Assembly: GCF_037023745.1 (NCBI RefSeq)
Contig: NZ_CP146101.1
Coordinates: 7,934,501 to 7,998,500, forward strand
Direction of reading: 5' to 3'
Length of the DNA: 64,000 nucleotides
Source: Streptomyces sp. SCSIO 30461
Lineage (GTDB): Bacteria > Actinomycetota > Actinomycetes > Streptomycetales > Streptomycetaceae
In this document: positions 17,626-26,020 of the stretch, piece after piece
Numbering within the stretch: position 1 is the stretch's first letter
Layout: each line of letters begins with the position of its first letter
Position numbers and translations under genes: made by a program
The notes under the pieces: model-generated
Seen by the model: the letters and a program-made list of their open reading frames with translations, nothing else
Database searches by the model: none
What the model was told of the DNA's origin: nothing

Positions 17626-18198
17626 CCCGGGCACTCCGGTTGGCCACCAAGCAGATCCGGACGATCCGTCCCCTTCGCTCCGCCCGCATTACCGGGCCTC
17701 ATCGCTACTACGAGACGGTCCGCCCCCGTGCCCCGCATCGGTACTCGACTCCTCGCGGTTTTGTCCGCTTGGGGTTCTCCCTCTCGCCTCCGGCCCAACG
17801 GGCCGGCGGCAGTATCGGGGCGACAGGTTCCCACGTTCCATGCAAGAGCCCGGGCCAGACTCGCGCCGCCTCCATGCCGGACGCCATCCGGGCAGTCAGC
17901 AGGCTCCCCCCGGACTTGTCCCAGAGCCCAGATCATGCCCCGGTTTCGACGCCACTGAGAAAATTTACGACACGTCATCAGCGGTTCGCTCACGCTCGCC
18001 TTTCTGACCCATACCTGACGCGATCGCTGTCGCGCCTTTTGCCGCAGCGCTCACCACCCCGGCACTTAACCGGCGCAGCCTGCGGTGGTTTGGGATCTCC
18101 CCCTGCAGGGCGACCCCGGAGGACCTACCTCCATCTCTCACACAGCACCGCTTCCAGAAGCAGCTACCTCAACGCCTCCTTCAGCGTTCGTGGCACAC

Positions 18199-18762
18199 GA
18201 TCTGCGTCTTCTCGTCGATCGAGAGGACCACCGCGCCGCCCGGCGGGGCGAGGTAGAGGCCGATCACGTCGGCCACCTTCTCCGCGAACGCCGGGTCCTT
18301 CGAAATCTTGAAGGTGCCGCTGCGGTGCGGCTTGAGGCTCTCCTCGCGCCAGACGCGCGCGATGTAGTGCCAGGACACGGTGACGTTCTCGGTCCGCTCC
18401 AGGTACTTCGCCAACTCCCGTGTGGACCAGTGCGAAAGCCCCGTGCCGTCCGGCGGTGTCATACGCGTCAGCGCGATCACGCGGGCCCGTACCCGGGCCG
18501 GTACCTGCTCCCATGCACCACCGGGACGCTCCCCGTCCAGCCCCGCCAGGCCCTGCTCGGCATAACGGGTCTTCCAGCGGTCCACGGTGGGCAGCGACAC
18601 CCCGAGCAACTCGGCAATGTCCTTGCGTCGGCGCCCCTCACCCGACCACAGCACGATCCGGCCCCGCGTGGCGACATCCGCAGGCACGTCCCTGCTGTTC
18701 ACCAACTCCCGCAACTCGGCGACCTGTTCCACGGAGAGCTCCATACCAAGCCACCCTGCCAC
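18199..18762 (-). CDS. IS630 transposase, 5' exon (188 codons)
   Basis: The exon encodes the N-terminal HTH (RKDIAELLGVSLPTVDRWKT) and the first catalytic Asp (AVVLSIDEKTQI), and ends exactly at codon 188. The next codon, after intron removal, is the first of the 3' exon. It is otherwise full length with a proper ATG. The frame is interrupted only by the intron. Confidence 0.85.
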
Positions 18763-18797
18763 ACAAGATCAAGTAATGCTAACGGAATCACGAGACA

Positions 18798-19160
18798 CTA
18801 GTCGCTCGCCCGCCTCTCCCGGCACATCAGCAAGACGACCAGAGCCGGGACCGTTCCAGCAGCGCTCCACCACAGGACGTCGGAAGCAAGCAACAGACGT
18901 TGCACATCCCGCGTAAAAGCGAAGCCCAACAGGACCAGAACGGCAGGGAACGCCACAACGGCCAGCCCCAGTACCGCACTGCGACGCGCCAACCGCACCG
19001 CTGACGCCTTGCCCGCTGCCATTCGGACTCCCGCGACGATCAGCGCGATCCCCACGAAAGACAGAACAACGGTGAACACGCTGCTGTAAACCGCATCGAC
19101 AATCACGCCGACTGCTATCAAGAGAATCCAGACACCTGCGAGCAACGGCACCACGAACAT
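18798..19160 (-). CDS. Membrane protein, 120 aa, about four helices
   Basis: The sequence is dominated by hydrophobic helices: MFVVPLLAGVWILLIAVGVI, VVLSFVGIALIVAG, GLAVVAFPAVLVLLGFAF and GTVPALVVLLM. ATG 19160 with GGGGAG upstream is preferred over a TTG at 19193 that would lie within a palindrome. Its TAG stop straddles the IS630 target TA, so the insertion left the protein intact. A 60-bp near copy of the third helix occurs at 39.99-40.05 kb inside a relic. Function is unknown. Confidence 0.6.
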   Translation of the reverse strand: MFVVPLLAGVWILLIAVGVIVDAVYSSVFTVVLSFVGIALIVAGVRMAAGKASAVRLARRSAVLGLAVVAFPAVLVLLGFAFTRDVQRLLLASDVLWWSAAGTVPALVVLLMCRERRASD

Positions 19161-19176
19161 CGCGAAATCTCCCCAC

Positions 19177-19216
19177 GCGCGTGTCCGGTACAACGAACGT
19201 TGTACCGGACACGCGC
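19177..19216. terminator. Perfect 18-bp hairpin between two minus-strand genes
   Basis: Arms GCGCGTGTCCGGTACAAC (19177-19194) and its exact complement (19199-19216) flank a GAAC loop. It lies 9 bp past the stop of the secreted-protein gene at 19225 and just upstream of the membrane-protein gene. It may be a terminator, or an operator for the downstream gene. Confidence 0.6.
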
Positions 19217-19224
19217 CGATCGGA

Positions 19225-19608
19225 TCAGTTGACAGCGGCCGGCACGGTCGGTTCGACCTCTACGTGCTCAACCATTCGCCCGTTCTTGTCTGTCTCGGTC
19301 CAGCGCCTCTCACCGGGAGCGGCCCGCCTTTCCGAAGGAGCCTTCCCCGGCTCGAAGGAACGCGGGTCGACGCGCACCGCCTTGCCCTTGGCGTCCTTGA
19401 GCGGCTTCCCGTCCGGCCCCACGACGGGCACGGTGTCGGGCATCTTGCTGTCGTCGACGGTTCCGTCGGCGTTGACCCACGGTGGACGGGGCGGAGGTTC
19501 GGAGGTCCCTGAATCCGGCCCTGATGCCGCCGCTGAGATCGACATAATCCCACCGAGCAGTAAAGCCGCAGCAGCCGCGACGGCCGCCGCTTTGCTTCTT
19601 CTCGCCAT
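19225..19608 (-). CDS. Secreted hypothetical protein, 127 aa
   Basis: The N-terminus MARRSKAAAVAAAAALLLGG followed by ISAAASG is a clear Sec signal peptide. The mature part is Pro/Gly/Lys-rich and charged, without cysteines or known domains (VVGPDGKPLKDAKGKAVRV). GGGAGGAAG upstream fixes ATG 19608. It lies 27 bp after the next gene upstream (19636-20175) on the same strand, so the two may be one transcript. Function is unknown. Confidence 0.6.
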   Translation of the reverse strand: MARRSKAAAVAAAAALLLGGIMSISAAASGPDSGTSEPPPRPPWVNADGTVDDSKMPDTVPVVGPDGKPLKDAKGKAVRVDPRSFEPGKAPSERRAAPGERRWTETDKNGRMVEHVEVEPTVPAAVN

Positions 19609-19635
19609 TCGCTTCCTCCCGTTGATCGAGATGCT

Positions 19636-20175
19636 CTACGGTTCGATGAAGTGCTGGCCAGACCACACGCCGACGTTCTTTCCGAGCCATTGACCGCCGT
19701 AGAGTACCCCGCTGTAGCCCGTGGTTGCGTAGTATCCGCCGCCGCATGGCGGGACGACCCCGAAGTTGTACGAACCAGTCACCCGTGAGGTCGTCGTGGT
19801 GTTGTAGATGCCCGACATGTACTCCCTACACACGGTCCATTGCGAGCCGTTCCACTTCCAGTACCTGTAGCCCGTCGCAAGGTAACCGGCTGGACGGTTC
19901 CACACCAGGATGCACGCTTGGGCCGCCGGGATTCCGGAGGAGGACAGCCCCTCGGACTTGACGTAGCCCCCTCTGCCGCCGTGAGACACCTCGGCGTAGG
20001 TATAGAGGCACTTCGTCGAGTCGGTGTTGGCCCAGACCTCGTCACGCTCGTAGACGACGTGCGCCTGTGCGCTGGTCGCGGTTGCAACCATGAGCAGCAT
20101 CGCGGCTAGCAGGGCGAGCAAGGCTCCTCCTGCCCTACTAGCCCAATTCACACCCACTTTCTTAGAATCTTTCAT
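19636..20175 (-). CDS. Secreted hypothetical protein, 179 aa
   Basis: A signal peptide (about residues 15-38, ending TATSAQA before HVVYE) is followed by about 140 mature residues rich in Tyr, Gly, Trp and Thr, with several cysteines that could form disulfides. It is probably a small beta-rich extracellular protein. AAAGGA precedes ATG 20175. No family was recognised. Together with the 127-residue secreted protein it is likely cargo between attachment blocks R2 and R3. Confidence 0.6.
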   Translation of the reverse strand: MKDSKKVGVNWASRAGGALLALLAAMLLMVATATSAQAHVVYERDEVWANTDSTKCLYTYAEVSHGGRGGYVKSEGLSSSGIPAAQACILVWNRPAGYLATGYRYWKWNGSQWTVCREYMSGIYNTTTTSRVTGSYNFGVVPPCGGGYYATTGYSGVLYGGQWLGKNVGVWSGQHFIEP

Positions 20176-20839
20176 CGACGTCCTTTCATCGCGATCAGGA
20201 CAGCAAGAATGCTACTCATGAGCTGCCGTTAGGCGTGAGAGGTTTTCAGACAGACTCGCACAGTAGGACAAGGCGGCTGGAGCCTCTTGTTCCGGTAAAT
20301 GTGGACGGCCCAGCCTAAGCCTTGAGGCATCGATAACGAGTTGTGGGCAGCGATATATTCGCTGCTACGCAAAGCGGAACCGCGAATTCGACAAGTGGCG
20401 TCCGGCCGCCAGAACTCCATCGTCTATTTCGTGTTTCACTCGGGACCGCTTGCAGAGACCCGGGCGAACACACCGGCGCGGCAGCGGTGAATGTGCAGAG
20501 TGCCGACAGCTTGACGGTTACAGCCCTCCGCGCGATGCCGATGACCTCGCCCTAAAGCAGCTCATGGCCCGTCGCGCCTGGTCCGACAGCTGAGTGATTC
20601 AGGGAGCCAGGGCGGCGAGGAGGCTCAGGCGATCCAAATGGGCCCGACGGATCGAGGCCGACATGCGCAGGGCCTTGACCTCGCCCTTGCTGGAGCGAGG
20701 CCGTCGCACGCCGCTGCTCTGCCGGCCACCGGTCCGGCGAGATCCCTCGAAACGTATGCGCAGGCGGCGGCACGCCGAGTCGACAACCGAACGACCGGGG
20801 ATCCACCCCATCGGCATCGCCGCCTGATGCCCCACGAGA
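20176..20839. other. 660-bp stretch without a supported gene
   Basis: Includes the promoter region of the secreted-protein genes at the left. Several short open frames exist on both strands between 20340 and 20830, but none has a ribosome-binding site and a recognisable product. The right end leads into attachment block R3. Confidence 0.4.
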
Positions 20840-21052
20840 GCGCGTGCCACAACGTGCCAGTAGGGGCGGTAAACAGCGGTCAACAAGGGGGCCGTCGAAG
20901 CAACCACGCCGTAGCCGTCATCGCACGTTCCTGCAGGTCAGGCGACATATACGGTCCAGGTGCCGGGTGATTCCCAAGCTCAGAGCGCGAGTTCGATTCT
21001 CGTCACCCGCTCTTGAGCGAAGGCCCTGGTCGCAGACCAGGGCCTTCGCTGT
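20840..21052 (+). repeat. Attachment-block copy R3: tRNA-Gly(CCC) 3'-half with arm sequence
   Basis: The block has GCGCGTGCCACAACGTGCC, GGGGCGGTAAACAGCGGTCA, GGTCAG (20936-20941) and the tRNA 3' half (20969-21012, ending CACCCGCTC). A hairpin with arms GCGAAGGCCCTGGT and ACCAGGGCCTTCGC (21017-21050) follows. The tRNA part is identical to R2 up to the last three bases, where CCA is replaced by TTG. Confidence 0.8.
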
Positions 21053-21423
21053 CGTCTAGATCTCTTCGGGCCCGCCGCGCCCTCCGCGTGCCCCAACTCG
21101 CAGGAATGCCCCGCCCAGAGTGCCTTTCGCATGCCACCAACTCCTCTGCTCCGAGTGTCGCTTGACCTCGCCGGAGTGGAAGGATCGGCAGGCAGCGCGC
21201 GCCAGCAGGCGGGAGTGGTGTCGTCCTCGACGAGGCAGCCGGCGATCAGCACCGGTCGGCCGACAACTGCTCTCACGATCAGCGCGAGGCGCCCAGAGAG
21301 GCGGCTCACGCCCCGCCCGGCCTGCTGTTGTTTATGCAGCGATCCAAGATCGGCTCTTTCGAGCGACTCTCTTAACATCAAGCCTTCATTGCGGTTTACC
21401 GGCGTGGGGTACACACTCCTCCC
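21053..21423. other. 370-bp upstream region of the DUF6247 operon
   Basis: The left part (21053-21130) matches sequence to the right of the tandem IS elements at 26040-26130, notably CCAACTCGCAGGAAT, so it belongs to the repeated attachment block. The remainder has no supported gene. TACACACTCC lies directly before ATG 21424, but no strong promoter pair is visible. Confidence 0.45.
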
Positions 21424-21693
21424 ATGACCCATAAGCCCCGCACCCGAGCCCCGCAGGCCGCCCTGACCGACGCGCAGAAGCACGAACTGGACCGGGCGAG
21501 GAAGGCTGCCGACGACGCCGTCGCACACTTCCGTGAGACCGCGGGGCGTATCGCCGTAGACCTCGGCCGCGGCGGAGCGCCGGCCGTCGCCAGGCACATG
21601 GAGTGGACACCCCAGTACGCGTCCACCCTCGCCGCCGCCTACAAGGCCAAGCAGGCCGCCGAGGGCAGCGAGACGGAGGAGGTGGCGGCATGA
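21424..21693 (+). CDS. Small HTH-like hypothetical protein, 89 aa
   Basis: The protein is helical and charged (LTDAQKHELDRARKAADDAV), and its C-terminal part (GGAPAVARHMEWTPQYASTL) could form a helix-turn-helix of the type found in small phage or plasmid regulators. It is the first gene of a tightly overlapping three-gene unit: its TGA overlaps the ATG of the DUF6247 gene. It may be the regulator of that unit; this is inference. Confidence 0.55.
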   Translation: MTHKPRTRAPQAALTDAQKHELDRARKAADDAVAHFRETAGRIAVDLGRGGAPAVARHMEWTPQYASTLAAAYKAKQAAEGSETEEVAA

Positions 21694-22031
21694 CGACCGC
21701 CCCCAGGCCGTCCGGCATCCCGCCGATGCCCGAGCGGAACACGAAGGCGCTGCGCGCCGCGATCGCCGAGCACACACCGCAGCTCCTCGCCGACTTCGAC
21801 GCCCACTGGAAGTGGGCCATCGGCGACGCACACGACATCGCCCCGGTTCCGGCGTTCCTCGCCCAGTGGTGGGCCGAGTTCGCCATCGCCCGCGATCCTG
21901 CGCTCGACCGGCACATCCACGACCTGGAGCATCGGGCAACCGACGCGACGACGAACGCCGAAGCCACGCAGCTGCTCACGCAGGCCGCTCACCTTCGGCG
22001 CGAGGCGGGGAAGGCGGAGCCCGGCCAGTGA
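21690..22031 (+). CDS. DUF6247 family protein, 113 aa
   Basis: The family pattern is clear: ERNTKALRAAIAEHTPQLLA, FDAHWKWAIGDAHDIAPVPA, LAQWWAEFAIARDP and a helical C-terminus with LLTQAAHLRREAG. DUF6247 proteins are small actinobacterial proteins without a known role that often precede a short RelE-like partner. ATG 21690 overlaps the preceding stop, and the stop overlaps the GTG of the next gene. This arrangement suggests an antitoxin-like or adaptor role, which is inference. Confidence 0.75.
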   Translation: MTTAPRPSGIPPMPERNTKALRAAIAEHTPQLLADFDAHWKWAIGDAHDIAPVPAFLAQWWAEFAIARDPALDRHIHDLEHRATDATTNAEATQLLTQAAHLRREAGKAEPGQ

Positions 22032-22348
22032 GCGACTTCATGGGGCCGCCCTGGCAGATGGACTGGGTCGATACTGCCCGGACCACGCGCGACTCCCTAC
22101 CCAAGCCGGTACGCGACCTGATCGACGGCATCCGAGCCGAACTTGTCACCGCCGAGGACCCTTATTTCCGCGGCATCGACAACGTTCCGGACCTCCCTCC
22201 CGGCTGCCGTATCGCGCCGCTTCGGTCGACGGCGCCGAACGGGCTGTACGTCTGCTACTTCGATCACGGCCGAGGCTGGATCCACTACACGTTCACCCGC
22301 CGCACCGCCGACCCGCAGATCATCGTCGAGGAGGTGTTCTGGCAGTGA
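22028..22348 (+). CDS. Small RelE/ParE-like protein (putative toxin), 106 aa
   Basis: The C-terminal half has the strand pattern of RelE/ParE toxins: CRIAPLRSTAPNGLYVCYFD followed by GWIHYTFTRRTADPQIIVEE. The N-terminal half is helical (PKPVRDLIDGIRAELV). The GTG start overlaps the DUF6247 stop, so it is co-translated. If the analogy holds, the pair would be a type II-like toxin-antitoxin module left between attachment blocks R3 and R4. The assignment is by pattern only. Confidence 0.5.
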   Translation: MSDFMGPPWQMDWVDTARTTRDSLPKPVRDLIDGIRAELVTAEDPYFRGIDNVPDLPPGCRIAPLRSTAPNGLYVCYFDHGRGWIHYTFTRRTADPQIIVEEVFWQ

Positions 22349-22574
22349 CCCGCCACCTACCCGTGCACCTGCTTGCCACGGGCGTCACCCTTCGGTGTGC
22401 ACGCCGAGCATGACCCGCACAACATGGACGAGTCCGACGGACGAACCCGACTTGTCGACACCCTCACACGCCGACACGCCGAGCCCTGGATCGTCGTGAC
22501 CGCCTTCGGGGCTTGGCCCCGGCACCCCTCAACCCCGCACACGGAGGCGTCCACCTCGACGCTCCCGCCGGGAG

Positions 22575-22670
22575 GCGCGCGCCATAACGTGCCAGTAGGG
22601 GCGGTAAACAGCGGTCAACAAGGGGGCGCGGAAGCAACCAAGCCGCAACCATCGTCGCACGTTTATGCAG
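22575..22670 (+). repeat. Attachment-block copy R4, left part, cut by IS110 insertion
   Basis: GCGCGCGCCATAACGTGCC, GGGGCGGTAAACAGCGGTCA and CATCGTCGCACG follow the same order as R3 (with small changes) and end at the conserved GGTCAG, where the tandem IS110 elements begin. The tRNA 3' half found in R1-R3 is absent from this copy. The 225 bp before it (22349-22574) hold no supported gene. Confidence 0.75.
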
Positions 22671-22912
22671 GTCAGCCCTTCTGGTCCCTGTCGGGGAACG
22701 CCTTGCCGGCGTGAAAACATGATCGCGGCGCCCGCTCGCCGACTCCGGTTGCTCGTTGGGACACCAAGCCCGTAGGTCAGTCTGGTGCAGGGGCCGCTGC
22801 GGGGCCTTGCCTTGTTGCCGTAGAGCACGCCGGTCAGATTTCGTCTTCCCCGTGGCCCCTTGGGGCGGGCGCCGCCTGTACGAACGGAACGAGGGGGAAG
22901 GGGCACGCGCCC
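22671..22912 (+). ncRNA. Putative bridge-RNA region of IS110 copy 1
   Basis: This 240-bp non-coding left end precedes the transposase. In the IS110 group, as opposed to IS1111, a long left non-coding end encodes the guide (bridge) RNA that pairs with target and donor DNA. I cannot assign the loops by eye; the same sequence is at 24346-24587 in copy 2. Confidence 0.45.
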
Positions 22913-24262
22913 GTGGCGGAGACGGATGCCGAGGAGAGCGAGCAGGGACCGGAGCTGGTGGAGCGGGTCGCGGCGATCGATATCGCCAAGGCATCCGGGA
23001 TGGTGTGCACCCGGGTGCCGCACGAGGACAAGCCCGGCCGGAGAGTACAGCGTGTGTGGCACGTGGCCGCGACCAGCGGCGCCATCCTGGATCTCGCGGA
23101 CCACCTGATATGCCAGGGCGTCACCCGGGTGGTCATGGAAGCGACCTCGACGTACTGGAAGCCGTTCTTCTTTCTCCTGGAGGCGCGGGGGCTTGAATGC
23201 TGGCTGGTCAACGCGCGTGACGTGAAGAACGTGCCTGGCCGCCCGAAGACCGACAGGCTCGATGCGGTGTGGCTGGCCAAGCTCGCCGAACGCGGCATGC
23301 TCAGAGCCTCGTTCGTGCCGCCAAAGCCGGTGCGGGAGCTGCGGGACCTGACCCGTTCCCGCGCGGTCCTCACCCACGAGCGCACCCGGCACAAGCAGCG
23401 CGCGGAGAAGCTCCTGGAGGACGCGCAGATCAAGCTGTCCTCGGTGATCTCCGACATCTTCGGCGTCTCCGGCCGCGCGATGCTCGAGGCGCTGATCGCG
23501 GGCGAACGCAGCCCCAGGGCCCTGGCCGACCTGGCACACGGCACCATCAAAGCCAGCCCCCAGGCCCTTCAAGAGGCACTGGCGGGCGGGTTCGAGGAAC
23601 ACCACGCGTTCATGCTGCGGATGCTGCTGGACACCGTCGACTACCTCACCATGCAGATCGACAAGCTCACCGCCCGCATCACCACCCGTCTCACCGAGCT
23701 GTCCACGACCCACGACGACAGGGACGGTGACAGGGACGACGACCGGCCCGGTCAGGGCATGCTGATGCCGCTGACCGACGTCGAGCGCCTGGACGAGATC
23801 CCCGGGGTGGGACCGGCCACCGCCCAGGTCATCCTCGCCGAGATCGGCACCGACATGAGCGTGTTCCCCACCGCCGACCACCTGGCCTCCTGGGCCCGCC
23901 TATCCCCACGCACCTTCCAGTCCGGCCCGAAGAACACCTCCGGACCCGCCGGCAAAGGCAACCCCTGGCTGCGCGGAGCACTCGGCGAAGCCGCCATCTC
24001 CGCCGCCCGCACCGACACCTTCCTCGGCGCCCGCTACCGCCGCATCGTCAAACGCCGAGGCCACCTCAAAGCACTGGTCGCCGTCGCCCGCTCCATCCTG
24101 GTCACGGTCTGGCACCTCCTGAACGACCCCACCGCCCGCTACCGCGACCTCGGCCCCGACTGGCACACCAAGAACCTCGATCCCGCCCGCAAGACCCGCG
24201 ACCTCGTCCGCCAGCTCACCGCCCTCGGCCACGACGTCACCCTCACCCCGGCAGGCGCCTGA
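22913..24262 (+). CDS. IS110-family transposase, copy 1, 449 aa
   Basis: The N-terminal RuvC-like DEDD domain begins VAAIDIAKASGMVCTRVP (first Asp, about residue 23) and has VVMEATSTYWKPFFF (Glu) and GRPKTDRLDAVWLAKLAERG (Asp pair). A coiled linker follows, then the C-terminal Tnp_20 domain with DEIPGVGPATAQVILAEIG and the serine-containing SGPKNTSGPAGKGNPWLRGA block. All expected elements are present, so the enzyme looks active. The GTG start follows GGGGGAAGGGG. The protein is identical to that of copy 2. Confidence 0.93.
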   Translation: MAETDAEESEQGPELVERVAAIDIAKASGMVCTRVPHEDKPGRRVQRVWHVAATSGAILDLADHLICQGVTRVVMEATSTYWKPFFFLLEARGLECWLVNARDVKNVPGRPKTDRLDAVWLAKLAERGMLRASFVPPKPVRELRDLTRSRAVLTHERTRHKQRAEKLLEDAQIKLSSVISDIFGVSGRAMLEALIAGERSPRALADLAHGTIKASPQALQEALAGGFEEHHAFMLRMLLDTVDYLTMQIDKLTARITTRLTELSTTHDDRDGDRDDDRPGQGMLMPLTDVERLDEIPGVGPATAQVILAEIGTDMSVFPTADHLASWARLSPRTFQSGPKNTSGPAGKGNPWLRGALGEAAISAARTDTFLGARYRRIVKRRGHLKALVAVARSILVTVWHLLNDPTARYRDLGPDWHTKNLDPARKTRDLVRQLTALGHDVTLTPAGA

Positions 24263-24345
24263 CACACCACCGCACCGCCCCTCAACCCCGTCGGCACAGC
24301 CCCAGGGGCCACATCGCCATGCCCGTCGAACCCCCGAGTTTTCCG

Positions 24346-26020
24346 GTCAGCCCTTCTGGTCCCTGTCGGGGAACGCCTTGCCGGCGTGAAAACATGATCG
24401 CGGCGCCCGCTCGCCGACTCCGGTTGCTCGTTGGGACACCAAGCCCGTAGGTCAGTCTGGTGCAGGGGCCGCTGCGGGGCCTTGCCTTGTTGCCGTAGAG
24501 CACGCCGGTCAGATTTCGTCTTCCCCGTGGCCCCTTGGGGCGGGCGCCGCCTGTACGAACGGAACGAGGGGGAAGGGGCACGCGCCCGTGGCGGAGACGG
24601 ATGCCGAGGAGAGCGAGCAGGGACCGGAGCTGGTGGAGCGGGTCGCGGCGATCGATATCGCCAAGGCATCCGGGATGGTGTGCACCCGGGTGCCGCACGA
24701 GGACAAGCCCGGCCGGAGAGTACAGCGTGTGTGGCACGTGGCCGCGACCAGCGGCGCCATCCTGGATCTCGCGGACCACCTGATATGCCAGGGCGTCACC
24801 CGGGTGGTCATGGAAGCGACCTCGACGTACTGGAAGCCGTTCTTCTTTCTCCTGGAGGCGCGGGGGCTTGAATGCTGGCTGGTCAACGCGCGTGACGTGA
24901 AGAACGTGCCTGGCCGCCCGAAGACCGACAGGCTCGATGCGGTGTGGCTGGCCAAGCTCGCCGAACGCGGCATGCTCAGAGCCTCGTTCGTGCCGCCAAA
25001 GCCGGTGCGGGAGCTGCGGGACCTGACCCGTTCCCGCGCGGTCCTCACCCACGAGCGCACCCGGCACAAGCAGCGCGCGGAGAAGCTCCTGGAGGACGCG
25101 CAGATCAAGCTGTCCTCGGTGATCTCCGACATCTTCGGCGTCTCCGGCCGCGCGATGCTCGAGGCGCTGATCGCGGGCGAACGCAGCCCCAGGGCCCTGG
25201 CCGACCTGGCACACGGCACCATCAAAGCCAGCCCCCAGGCCCTTCAAGAGGCACTGGCGGGCGGGTTCGAGGAACACCACGCGTTCATGCTGCGGATGCT
25301 GCTGGACACCGTCGACTACCTCACCATGCAGATCGACAAGCTCACCGCCCGCATCACCACCCGTCTCACCGAGCTGTCCACGACCCACGACGACAGGGAC
25401 GGTGACAGGGACGACGACCGGCCCGGTCAGGGCATGCTGATGCCGCTGACCGACGTCGAGCGCCTGGACGAGATCCCCGGGGTGGGACCGGCCACCGCCC
25501 AGGTCATCCTCGCCGAGATCGGCACCGACATGAGCGTGTTCCCCACCGCCGACCACCTGGCCTCCTGGGCCCGCCTATCCCCACGCACCTTCCAGTCCGG
25601 CCCGAAGAACACCTCCGGACCCGCCGGCAAAGGCAACCCCTGGCTGCGCGGAGCACTCGGCGAAGCCGCCATCTCCGCCGCCCGCACCGACACCTTCCTC
25701 GGCGCCCGCTACCGCCGCATCGTCAAACGCCGAGGCCACCTCAAAGCACTGGTCGCCGTCGCCCGCTCCATCCTGGTCACGGTCTGGCACCTCCTGAACG
25801 ACCCCACCGCCCGCTACCGCGACCTCGGCCCCGACTGGCACACCAAGAACCTCGATCCCGCCCGCAAGACCCGCGACCTCGTCCGCCAGCTCACCGCCCT
25901 CGGCCACGACGTCACCCTCACCCCGGCAGGCGCCTGACACACCACCGCACCGCCCCTCAACCCCGTCGGCACAGCCCCAGGGGCCACATCGCCATGCCCG
26001 TCGAACCCCCGAGTTTTCCG
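24346..26020 (+). mobile_element. IS110-family element, copy 2, head-to-tail with copy 1
   Basis: The second 1,675-bp unit directly follows the first in the same orientation; GGTCAG recurs at 22670, 24345 and 26020. The protein products are identical, and no difference was noticed in the non-coding parts. Its left end is preceded by the right end of copy 1, forming the same right-left junction that a circular intermediate would have. Confidence 0.9.
24588..25937 (+). CDS. IS110-family transposase, copy 2, 449 aa
   Basis: This is identical in sequence to the copy 1 protein, with the same GTG start and DEDD plus Tnp_20 architecture. Unlike copy 1, its upstream region includes the abutting right end of another copy. 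In IS110-type elements such a junction often creates a promoter for the bridge RNA and transposase, so this copy may be the better expressed one. Confidence 0.93.
   Translation: MAETDAEESEQGPELVERVAAIDIAKASGMVCTRVPHEDKPGRRVQRVWHVAATSGAILDLADHLICQGVTRVVMEATSTYWKPFFFLLEARGLECWLVNARDVKNVPGRPKTDRLDAVWLAKLAERGMLRASFVPPKPVRELRDLTRSRAVLTHERTRHKQRAEKLLEDAQIKLSSVISDIFGVSGRAMLEALIAGERSPRALADLAHGTIKASPQALQEALAGGFEEHHAFMLRMLLDTVDYLTMQIDKLTARITTRLTELSTTHDDRDGDRDDDRPGQGMLMPLTDVERLDEIPGVGPATAQVILAEIGTDMSVFPTADHLASWARLSPRTFQSGPKNTSGPAGKGNPWLRGALGEAAISAARTDTFLGARYRRIVKRRGHLKALVAVARSILVTVWHLLNDPTARYRDLGPDWHTKNLDPARKTRDLVRQLTALGHDVTLTPAGA

Larger units (their letters stand above)
16280..18198 (-). mobile_element. 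Group II intron, about 1,919 nt, inserted in the IS630 transposase gene
   Basis: On the minus strand the intron begins GTGTG (consensus GUGYG), has a GCGAGCGTGAGCGAAC domain-I-like stretch, encodes a reverse transcriptase in domain IV, and ends with a canonical 34-nt domain V and a GC-rich domain VI hairpin. Exon junctions inferred from the transposase reading frame are 18199/18198 and 16280/16279. This makes the last intron bases CTCACC, while the usual end is AY, so the 3' boundary is uncertain by one base. Confidence 0.9.
15709..18798 (-). mobile_element. IS630-family insertion sequence carrying a group II intron
   Basis: Terminal inverted repeats GTGTCTCGTGATCC (left, 15709) and the matching ATCACGAGACAC (right, ending 18798) are flanked by TA on both sides (15707-15708 and 18799-18800), the hallmark TA target duplication of IS630. 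The transposase runs on the minus strand and is interrupted by a 1.9-kb group II intron. The insertion lies exactly at the TAG stop codon of the neighbouring membrane-protein gene and rebuilds that stop. Confidence 0.9.
22671..24345 (+). mobile_element. IS110-family element, copy 1 (1,675 bp)
   Basis: The unit begins at the GGTCAG shared with the target and repeats exactly 1,675 bp later; phase is ambiguous within those 6 bp. It has about 240 bp of non-coding sequence before the transposase and about 83 bp after it. There are no terminal inverted repeats and no target duplication, as usual for IS110. The left flank joins attachment block R4. Confidence 0.9.

Noticed and set aside
11769..21012. 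Complete tRNA-Gly genes
   Set aside because: Only the 3' halves (anticodon loop to acceptor end) are present; no D-arm or 5' acceptor strand precedes any of them.
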